Part shown: one piece after another, positions 1 through 5,013 of the stretch | Layout: each line of letters starts with the position of its first letter | Position numbering within the stretch: the stretch's first letter is position 1 | Position numbers and translations under genes: made by a program | Notes under the pieces: model-generated | Seen by the model: the letters and a program-made list of their open reading frames with translations, nothing else | Databases searched by the model: none | Told to the model about the DNA's origin: nothing | Assembly: GCA_001516765.1 (NCBI GenBank) | Contig: LOCH01000033.1 | Coordinates: forward strand, 1 to 5,519 | Length of the DNA stretch: 5,519 nt | Reading direction: 5' to 3' | Source: Vulcanisaeta sp. MG_3 | GTDB taxonomy: Archaea > Thermoproteota > Thermoprotei > Thermoproteales > Thermocladiaceae

Positions 1-1
1 G

Positions 2-739
2 TACCTGCTAGGTAATGCACGGGCTAAGGCTCAGGAGGTATTCGACTCATTTGAAAGGACATTAACTATAATGACGGGCATAGTGTCAATAGGCCCCATA
101 GTGTTGTTCGTATTATCCGTCCTTATAGACCCGTACCTATCATTATTACTACCCATCTTTGTAACAATAACTGCACTAGTAATTAGGAGGTTGTTTATGA
201 ATTTCAGGAAGAAATTAAATAATGAGTTATTAAAGGCCATGGGATATAATGAAAGCTTCATAAATAGCATCCTCACCGGTGAGGGTTCCATATTAGTAAA
301 TATTCTGGGTACCGATGATCTACGTAAGTGGTTTTATGTGCTTAGGGCGTTGAATGACAAAGGCCATGATCTCCTCGACTCACTACTTTCTAAGGAATTA
401 CAGGGAGAACTATCTAATAATGAAGTGGATCTCGCTAGGTACTTACTGGCGATTCGATTCTCGAGCGATAAATTAACCATGAGCGCATTGAACAGAGGTT
501 TGAGGATAATAATGTTTGGTTATTACGTATTACTATTTTCAATACCTGCCGTTGCCAAAGCCCTTCAATTCCTAGGAATACACTGGAACCCCATCTTCAT
601 CCTGGCAATACAATTGCTAATATCAATAACATTACTATCTTTCCTAAGAATCGTCAAGAGGGAATTTGATATTAATGCAAATATATTAATGTTTTTTATC
701 GCATTTATTTTAAGTATTTTAATGGATGTATATTATTAA
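2..739 (+). CDS. Partial multi-pass membrane protein, possibly type II secretion F / TadC-like (C-terminal part)
   Basis: The reading frame is open from base 2 to the TAA at 737-739, so the gene starts before the window; the ATG at 71 is probably internal. The 245 visible residues begin with a charged helix (ARAKAQEVFDSFERT), then two hydrophobic segments at about 26-42 and 45-61, a soluble stretch of roughly 100 residues (about 63-165), and three more hydrophobic segments at about 169-189, 196-216 and 225-242. There is no catalytic motif. An amphipathic helix leading into a membrane pair, a cytoplasmic domain and more membrane helices resembles the inner-membrane platform proteins of archaeal type IV pili (T2SSF/TadC family), but the soluble part is not clearly that domain, so the function is tentative. 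The last helix ends two residues before the stop. The stop overlaps that of the convergent thermosome gene. It could equally be an unrelated membrane protein. Confidence 0.8.
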   Translation, partial: YLLGNARAKAQEVFDSFERTLTIMTGIVSIGPIVLFVLSVLIDPYLSLLLPIFVTITALVIRRLFMNFRKKLNNELLKAMGYNESFINSILTGEGSILVNILGTDDLRKWFYVLRALNDKGHDLLDSLLSKELQGELSNNEVDLARYLLAIRFSSDKLTMSALNRGLRIIMFGYYVLLFSIPAVAKALQFLGIHWNPIFILAIQLLISITLLSFLRIVKREFDINANILMFFIAFILSILMDVYY

Positions 740-2430
740 TCAAGTGATGAACTTGATGATGAACCTGACTTACTCTCCTCCTCACCGCCCTCCTTTTTCT
801 CCTCACCCTTACCAGTCTCAAGCTTGCTTGCCGCTATTATCTCATCAATGCGCAGCACCATTGTTGCAGCCTCTACGGCAGCCTTTAATGCCTGTAACTT
901 AACAGTTAGTGGTTCGATTACATCGATCGCCCACATGTCCGAAACCTTGCCCGTGAAGGCGTTTATACCGTACTTCCACCCATCCTCCTTGCTTTCATGT
1001 ATGTGCCTCAGCTCGGTCAATACATCAACAGCATCAAGACCTGCATTTTCAGCCAATGTCTTTGGTATTACCTCAACAGCATTTGCAAATGCTTCAACGG
1101 CGTATTGCTCCCTACCACCGACCTTGGCTGCGAATTGCCTAACAACCTTGGCAACCTCCATCTCTGGGGCACCACCGCCCGGTAGTACGTATGGCTCCTC
1201 AATAACGTCAGATACAACGCTGAGCGCATCGGTTAGGTTCCTCTCGGCTTCGTCCACGAGTCTCTCGAAGCCGCCCCTAATTAATATGCTAACTGCCCTT
1301 GGGTTCTTGCACTGCTCAACAAACACCATCTTCTCATCCCCAACCCTCCTCTCCTCAACAAGCCCTGCAAAGCCTAGGTCAGCCTCTGTCATGTCCTCTA
1401 TGTTAGTAACCAACCTACCGCCAGTTGCCCTAACCAACTTCTCAATATCGCTCCTCTTAACCCTCCTAACAGCCAGTATGCCTGCCTTAGCTAGGTAGTA
1501 CTGGGCCATATCATCAATACCCTTGGTTGTGAATACCGCAGTCACGCCAAGGGCCTTAAACTTATCCACGTAAGACTTCAATATGTTCTCCTCCTCCTCA
1601 AGGAACGCCCTTATTTGATTGGGGTCGTTAATCCTAATCTCAGCATCTATCTCCGGCTTCTCAACCTCGAGTGGTGCATCGAGTAAGGCGATCTTAGCGT
1701 TGACGACTCTCTTCGGCATTGCAGCATGTACAACCTCTTTATCAACAACTATACCATATACTAATTGCGTATCCTCAAGGGCACCACCATGCTTCTTAAC
1801 AATCTGGACATTGTCCAGATCGGCGATCCACTCACCATTCCTATTCTCAGCAACCTGCAACATTGCCTTAACAGCTAGTTCTGCGAAGTAGTCCTTAACC
1901 GTCTCGCTAATCTTGCCGTGCATTGCTGTTGCGGCTATCTTCTTTAGCATGTTAACATCATCCCTCTGTACAGGTACTGCTATCTTCCTAAGATGCTCCG
2001 TTGCGACATCAAGGGCTCTCTTAAAGCCTGACACTATGACTGTGGGGTGTATATTCTTATCAAGCAGTTTCTCCGCCTCCTCCAGTAATGCACCGGATAA
2101 TATCACGGCCGTTGTTGTACCATCGCCAACCTCATCATCCTGCGTCTTGGCAATTTCTACGAGCAATTTACCGATGGGATGCTGCACATCCATTTCATCG
2201 AGTATTGTGGCTCCATCATTTGTTATTGTTATGTCGCCAAGGCTATCAATGAGCATCTTATCCATACCCTTGGGGCCAAGGGTTGATTTCATAACCTCTG
2301 ACACGGCCTTTGCAACCATTATGTTTATCCTCATTGCCTCCTTACCAAAGGCCCTTTGGGTTCCTTCCTTAAGCACGAGAACTGGAACACCGCCTATCTG
2401 GGCCAGATACGCCTGTGTACCGCTACTCAT
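736..2430 (-). CDS. ths: Thermosome subunit (group II chaperonin, TCP-1/CCT family)
   Basis: This is a 564-residue subunit of the cytosolic double-ring chaperonin that folds proteins with ATP and closes its cavity with a built-in lid. Length is normal for the family. Visible signatures are LGPKGMDK (51-58), NDGAT (71-75) and GDGTTT (102-107) in the nucleotide pocket, the apical and lid region around 240-300, D401 in the DALSVV helix that should carry the catalytic aspartate, GGGAPE (418-423), NAGLD (462-466) and the C-terminal equatorial helix IDEII (528-532). The start at 2430 agrees with the family N-terminus (AYLAQIGGVPVLVLKEGTQR) and lies about 26 bases after a strong TATA box, so the mRNA is probably leaderless. 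The tail after about 540 is charged and ends in six serines then LD, not the Gly-Gly-Met ending of many homologs. I cannot tell which paralog (alpha, beta or other) it is. Confidence 0.97.
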   Translation of the reverse strand: MSSGTQAYLAQIGGVPVLVLKEGTQRAFGKEAMRINIMVAKAVSEVMKSTLGPKGMDKMLIDSLGDITITNDGATILDEMDVQHPIGKLLVEIAKTQDDEVGDGTTTAVILSGALLEEAEKLLDKNIHPTVIVSGFKRALDVATEHLRKIAVPVQRDDVNMLKKIAATAMHGKISETVKDYFAELAVKAMLQVAENRNGEWIADLDNVQIVKKHGGALEDTQLVYGIVVDKEVVHAAMPKRVVNAKIALLDAPLEVEKPEIDAEIRINDPNQIRAFLEEEENILKSYVDKFKALGVTAVFTTKGIDDMAQYYLAKAGILAVRRVKRSDIEKLVRATGGRLVTNIEDMTEADLGFAGLVEERRVGDEKMVFVEQCKNPRAVSILIRGGFERLVDEAERNLTDALSVVSDVIEEPYVLPGGGAPEMEVAKVVRQFAAKVGGREQYAVEAFANAVEVIPKTLAENAGLDAVDVLTELRHIHESKEDGWKYGINAFTGKVSDMWAIDVIEPLTVKLQALKAAVEAATMVLRIDEIIAASKLETGKGEEKKEGGEEESKSGSSSSSSLD

Positions 2431-2452
2431 CGGAGGGTCCGTAAATCACTTC

Positions 2453-2469
2453 TATAAAAACCTTTCTTT
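2453..2469 (-). promoter_or_regulatory. BRE/TATA promoter of the thermosome gene
   Basis: On the minus strand a purine-rich BRE-like AAAGAAAGG (2469-2461) is followed directly by TTTTTATA (2460-2453). The TATA centre is about 26 bases before the A of the start codon at 2430, the usual archaeal TATA-to-start distance, which predicts transcription beginning at or next to the ATG. No Shine-Dalgarno match stands before the ATG, in keeping with a leaderless message. It lies in the 78-base gap after dph2 and gives the chaperonin expression independent of dph2, as expected for a heat-induced gene; no heat-shock operator was recognised. Confidence 0.75.
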
Positions 2470-2508
2470 ACACGAACAAGTCCTCATCCAAACAAGCGTC
2501 ACATGTAA

Positions 2509-3540
2509 TTACCAAATAAGTAAGTTGTTTAAATCAAGTATATTACGCTTTAGCAAATCGCCCACATTAATAACAGGTTTTGCGAATCTATCGAGATCAT
2601 CAATACCAACCCTAGGGCATGCAGTGTTTACAACAGCATCCACAGGCAGGTTATTAACCACATCTGGTGAAACCTCATCAGCATCGATAATAACAACCTC
2701 CTTATTCATCTCCCTTAACCTATCAATTAGTGGCTCGACTAAATCACGCCTTAGTTGACCGGGTTTCCGCGAAAGCACAACACCAACGCGCTTAGCCTTC
2801 CTAAATTCCTCAATAGACCTAACCTTCATTGCTAAGTACCTGCGATATACATGCTCGATATCCTCAACAACGCCCCTAAATACATCGAGTAAGTAAACGA
2901 CGGTTTGAGGTCTTAGGAATTTAAATGTTAATGGATAGAAATAGCCGGATCCAATGAATAATACAGTGTCTGGTATTGGAAAACCGATGAAACACCCAGT
3001 TATGGGCTCACTGGCAATCTTTAACTCAAACTCCTTCGCTATGGTGCGTGCATACAGCAGGTATGGTAATGCGTAAGTAACCACAGGATTAGGATTCGCC
3101 TTTATAAGGTCGTTAACGATTGATTTAAGCCTACTTAATAATTCTGGCTGGGGCTTGTAATAAATTGGCGCAAGTATCACATGCGGTCCATCTCTAATAT
3201 TGAGCACCGTAACAACACCCCTTTTATCAATAACTGCCCTGAAGTTTGTGATTATTGTGCGTAAAATATTTGGCGGTAAAGCATGCCCTAGATGAATTAC
3301 GTAATCATAGTCCCTCACTAGGGAAAAATCACAGGAACCCCAGACATTGCGACCGCTTAGGTGTGTGTCTAAACCCTTATTGCTAAAATACCGTGATAGC
3401 TCAAGACCAGCGTCTTTAAATCCTAGAGGTGTCTCAATAAGCACCTTAGTACCAGCCTTCTTGTTGACAGTATCCTCAATGCCCCTAAGCGGTAGTAAGT
3501 ACGCACCTGCCACCTCAAATAATTCATCGCCAATATCCAT
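2509..3540 (-). CDS. dph2: Diphthamide biosynthesis enzyme Dph2 (2-(3-amino-3-carboxypropyl)histidine synthase)
   Basis: Dph2 carries out the first step of diphthamide formation: it moves the 3-amino-3-carboxypropyl group of S-adenosylmethionine onto a histidine of translation elongation factor 2, using a [4Fe-4S] cluster and a non-classical radical mechanism. The archaeal enzyme works as a homodimer. The 343-residue product has the family's three-part build, and all three cluster-binding cysteines stand in family-like contexts: C70 in WGSC, C183 in ITGC and C308 in NTACPRVGIDD. Other family marks are VLIETPLG near 33-40, VIHLGHA at 81-87, a GSGYFYPL stretch at 197-204 and the LSRKPGQ loop at 256-262. 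The start at 3540 leaves 32 residues before the first strand, normal for archaeal Dph2. It follows the methyltransferase gene by 14 bases, so the two may be cotranscribed, but a TATA-like element 26 bases upstream could also drive it alone. Confidence 0.94.
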   Translation of the reverse strand: MDIGDELFEVAGAYLLPLRGIEDTVNKKAGTKVLIETPLGFKDAGLELSRYFSNKGLDTHLSGRNVWGSCDFSLVRDYDYVIHLGHALPPNILRTIITNFRAVIDKRGVVTVLNIRDGPHVILAPIYYKPQPELLSRLKSIVNDLIKANPNPVVTYALPYLLYARTIAKEFELKIASEPITGCFIGFPIPDTVLFIGSGYFYPLTFKFLRPQTVVYLLDVFRGVVEDIEHVYRRYLAMKVRSIEEFRKAKRVGVVLSRKPGQLRRDLVEPLIDRLREMNKEVVIIDADEVSPDVVNNLPVDAVVNTACPRVGIDDLDRFAKPVINVGDLLKRNILDLNNLLIW

Positions 3541-3554
3541 GCGCCATTACAGCC

Positions 3555-4013
3555 CTAAATAATGTATAAATAAACCCTATGCATCCTAAATGGCCCACTA
3601 ACTGTTACGGTTTTTTCTGCCCTCCAACCAGGCACCTCGAAATCATGACTAACAACGCGAGCACCCCGCCTAAGCTCCCTACTCAACTTTGGCCTTAGCG
3701 TCTCATTGATATCGCTCCCTAGATACAGAGTTACTACATCGGCTATTGAGTAATCAAAATCAAATAAATCACCCCAAACAATATACGCCCTACCCTTCAA
3801 CCCCAACCTCTCAAAGTTCTCAATGCATGCCCTAACGAGTGCTGAGTTTATCTCAATACCTATACCTATCGCATTGAACACCGTAACGGCCAACGTAACG
3901 ATACCGCATTCCCCAGCCCCTGGGTCAACAACAACCTCGCCAGGCTTCACATCAGCTATCCTAAGCATTTCCAAGGCTACATCACGCGGTGTAGGTACGT
4001 ATGGCGCAGTCAT
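3555..4013 (-). CDS. aKMT-like (Dot1-related) SAM-dependent protein lysine methyltransferase
   Basis: This is a small seven-strand methyltransferase of 152 residues. It resembles crenarchaeal aKMT, a broad-specificity enzyme that methylates lysines on many proteins including chromatin proteins and is related to eukaryotic Dot1. Resemblance, judged from memory of the Sulfolobus protein, covers the N-terminal YVPTP (5-9), the SAM loop at 30-36 (DPGAGEC), the ribose-binding acid E54 in GIEIN, a VVTLYLGSDINETLRPKL stretch (93-110) parallel to the aKMT substrate-site region, VVSHDFEVPGW (120-130) and the ending HRVYLYII. The length is close to that of aKMT. The third glycine of the usual GxGxG loop is cysteine (C36), which is unusual. 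The start at 4013 puts the YVPTP motif at the expected place. It diverges from the SpeD-family gene and is followed 14 bases later by dph2. Another substrate, protein or small molecule, remains possible; the fold is secure. Confidence 0.87.
   Translation of the reverse strand: MTAPYVPTPRDVALEMLRIADVKPGEVVVDPGAGECGIVTLAVTVFNAIGIGIEINSALVRACIENFERLGLKGRAYIVWGDLFDFDYSIADVVTLYLGSDINETLRPKLSRELRRGARVVSHDFEVPGWRAEKTVTVSGPFRMHRVYLYII
3563..3570 (-). promoter_or_regulatory. Possible internal promoter (TATA) for dph2 inside the methyltransferase 3' end
   Basis: The minus strand reads TTTATACA at 3570-3563, centred about 26 bases before the dph2 ATG at 3540, matching the leaderless spacing of the thermosome and histone genes here. 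Its upstream flank (ATAGGG) is a weak BRE. The element lies in codons for the conserved VYLYII ending of the methyltransferase, so it could be a chance result of AT-rich coding sequence. Confidence 0.4.
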
Positions 4014-4041
4014 AGTGGTATATTACGTGAAATACCTAGGG

Positions 4042-4056
4042 GAAAGGGTTTTAAAT
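4042..4056 (+). promoter_or_regulatory. BRE/TATA promoter of the SpeD-family gene, perhaps bidirectional
   Basis: GAAAGGG (4042-4048) followed by TTTTAAAT (4049-4056) is a good BRE plus TATA pair on the plus strand. The predicted transcription start near 4079 leaves a leader of about 10 bases before the ATG at 4090. This also rules against the earlier in-frame GTG codons at 4015 and 4027. The TATA core is close to palindromic and sits in the middle of the 76-base divergent spacer, so read on the minus strand (ATTTAAAA) it would start the methyltransferase transcript near 4027, about 14 bases before its ATG. The BRE favours the plus direction. Confidence 0.6.
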
Positions 4057-4089
4057 GCTCATCACTCGAGGGTTTCAGCACATAAAGCC

Positions 4090-4482
4090 ATGTATACAAT
4101 ACCCCAACTGGGACATGAAAGGGTGGCTGGTGTCGTTGGTAAGCACGTATATGGTAATTTATACGATATCGATCCAAGCATCCTTAAGGATGAGGATTTC
4201 CTACGGTCGTTGGTGATAAAGGCAGCCGAAATCGCCAACGTGCACCTGGTTGAGGTTAGGTCGTGGAGATTTGTAAATGGTGATAAGGAGGGTGTTAGCG
4301 TTATCGCACTTGTCGTGGAAAGCCATATAGCACTGCACACATGGCCCGTTTATAGGTTCGCAACCCTTGATGTATACACATGCGGTGATCACAGTATGCC
4401 AGATAAGGCTTTCAATTACATAATAAGCGTCCTTAAGCCCAGGAGATATACAATTAACTACTCAGATAGGTCAAGTGATTAA
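4090..4482 (+). CDS. speD: SpeD-family pyruvoyl-dependent decarboxylase proenzyme (S-adenosylmethionine or arginine decarboxylase)
   Basis: This 130-residue proenzyme cuts itself between E77 and S78 in VESHIALHTWP, turning S78 into the pyruvoyl cofactor at the head of the alpha chain. S78, H83 and C98 (in YTCG) keep exactly the spacing of Ser63, His68 and Cys83 in the Thermotoga enzyme. Other family parts are GKHVYGNLYDID (17-28), GVSVIALV (68-75) and the ending KPRRYTINYSDRS. AdoMet decarboxylases give the aminopropyl donor for spermidine-type polyamines, but Crenarchaeota also have a paralog that decarboxylates arginine to agmatine. The N-terminal extension, the NLYDID stretch and the YTINYSDRS ending lean to me toward the arginine type, without proof. 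The frame is open far upstream, but ATG 4090 is the only start placed after the promoter. It is transcribed divergently from the methyltransferase and converges on the histone gene. Confidence 0.93.
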   Translation: MYTIPQLGHERVAGVVGKHVYGNLYDIDPSILKDEDFLRSLVIKAAEIANVHLVEVRSWRFVNGDKEGVSVIALVVESHIALHTWPVYRFATLDVYTCGDHSMPDKAFNYIISVLKPRRYTINYSDRSSD

Positions 4483-4532
4483 ATTGCGAAATTTATAATT
4501 GAAAATTATTAATTTTTAAAATTTTGCATTAA
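4483..4532. terminator. AT-rich convergent spacer with T-runs on both strands, likely a two-way terminator
   Basis: The 50 bases between the stops of the SpeD-family gene (+) and the histone gene (-) are nearly all A and T. The plus strand has T5 at 4513-4517 and T4 at 4522-4525. The minus strand has T4 runs opposite 4518-4521 and 4502-4505. Archaeal termination usually needs only such T-runs and no hairpin, and no strong hairpin was seen. It probably ends both transcripts. Confidence 0.6.
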
Positions 4533-4763
4533 TCATGAAGTGGGTGCAGGTATACATCTTAAGATCCTAATTGCTGTCTTAACATCATCTGCAGTTACTG
4601 TCTTTCTACCGGCATGCCTCGCTAACTCTATACTCTTTGTTGCAATGTCAAACGCAATATACTCAAGAATATCTCTCAATGCTTGTATTGCATCTTCACC
4701 TACTCTTTCAGCACCTGCCTTATGGAAAATTCTATCTATTGGTGCCAAGGGGAGTTCCGGCAT
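4533..4763 (-). CDS. Archaeal histone (HMf-like histone-fold DNA-binding protein)
   Basis: This 76-residue histone-fold protein forms dimers and probably longer stacks that wrap DNA. It aligns without gaps to HMfB with one extra residue at the N-terminus: LPLAPIDRI (4-12), GAERV (17-21), the long central helix at about 28-50, and ARHAGRKTVTADDV (48-61) with the R53/T55 DNA-binding loop. The residues matching the HMfB dimer-dimer contacts (L46, H49, D59) are kept as L47, H50 and D60, and G17 matches HMfB G16, so tetramers and hypernucleosome-like fibres are plausible. The basic RRFKK ending of HMfB is replaced by a tail of about eight residues, RCIPAPTS (69-76), with the only cysteine at C70. 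The start at 4763 sits about 26 bases after a TATA box, predicting a leaderless mRNA. Histones are sporadic in Crenarchaeota, known for example in Caldivirga, Vulcanisaeta and Thermofilum. Confidence 0.96.
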   Translation of the reverse strand: MPELPLAPIDRIFHKAGAERVGEDAIQALRDILEYIAFDIATKSIELARHAGRKTVTADDVKTAIRILRCIPAPTS

Positions 4764-4784
4764 TACCTTGCTAAATTAAGACTA

Positions 4785-4798
4785 ATATTTAAGAATTT
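4785..4798 (-). promoter_or_regulatory. TATA promoter of the histone gene
   Basis: The minus strand reads TTAAATAT at 4792-4785, preceded by an A-rich stretch (GAGGAAAAATTC, 4804-4793) that could act as a weak BRE. The TATA centre is about 26 bases before the histone ATG at 4763, so the transcript is predicted to begin at the start codon. It lies in the 70-base gap after the zinc-ribbon gene and lets the histone be expressed apart from xpf. Confidence 0.6.
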
Positions 4799-4833
4799 TT
4801 CCTCTTTTTACACATGAAAAATTACGGGTATAT

Positions 4834-5013
4834 TTAGAAACCTACATCCTCTAGTTTATATGTTAATGTTGCGAATTTCGTTTTATATAGATAGAAAATT
4901 TTACCGCAATTATTACAACGGCATGCAACAATGAAGTTCTCGCTACCTCTTTTACTTAGAAATTGAATCATGGACCAATTATTCATGCCGCAATATGGGC
5001 ATGTGATTATCAT
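4834..5013 (-). CDS. Small zinc-ribbon protein, 59 residues, function unknown
   Basis: Translation from the ATG at 5013-5011 to the TAA at 4836-4834 gives 59 residues beginning MIITCPYCGMNNW. Two CxxC knuckles, C5/C8 (CPYC) and C33/C36 (CNNC), lie 24 residues apart and should bind one zinc ion in a zinc-ribbon fold; C31 is an extra cysteine next to the second knuckle. After the ribbon comes a short aromatic and basic tail (KIFYLYKTKFATLTYKL). The spacing resembles zinc ribbons of transcription factors such as TFS, but the acidic Asp-Glu pair of TFS is absent, so a cleavage-factor role is unlikely. Its ATGA start overlaps the xpf stop by four bases, the sign of a translationally coupled operon; GGCGAT a few bases earlier is at best a weak Shine-Dalgarno. 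The regular cysteine pairs and tight coupling argue for a real gene. Nucleic-acid or protein binding is inferred only. Confidence 0.8.
   Translation of the reverse strand: MIITCPYCGMNNWSMIQFLSKRGSENFIVACRCNNCGKIFYLYKTKFATLTYKLEDVGF

Noticed and set aside
31..291. Minus-strand frame opposite the membrane-protein gene
   Set aside because: The opposing frame is continuous from the window start and encodes plausible membrane helices; this one has no recognisable domain.
824..1498. Open frames on the plus strand opposite the thermosome (824-1498, 997-1185, 1619-1891, 1913-2758)
   Set aside because: They are antisense to a clear thermosome coding region, are rich in Ser/Thr/Ala from reversed codons, show no family motif, and have no promoter of their own. 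They are shadows of the real gene.
2431..2508. Possible small RNA or hairpin between dph2 and the thermosome gene
   Set aside because: Only short direct similarities (AACAAG twice) were seen, with no stable stem; the gap is accounted for by the thermosome promoter.
3823..4089. Upstream extension of the SpeD-family frame into the methyltransferase gene
   Set aside because: The extra residues are antisense to the methyltransferase and lie before the TATA element at 4049-4056. Conserved SpeD sequence begins only after ATG 4090.
4062..4392. Minus-strand frames opposite the SpeD-family gene (4062-4340 and 4201-4392)
   Set aside because: They run antisense to conserved catalytic sequence of the SpeD family and have no motif of their own; the CxxC-like pair in one is incidental.
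4540..4779. Plus-strand frame opposite the histone
   Set aside because: The histone identity on the other strand is near certain, and this frame only mirrors it.
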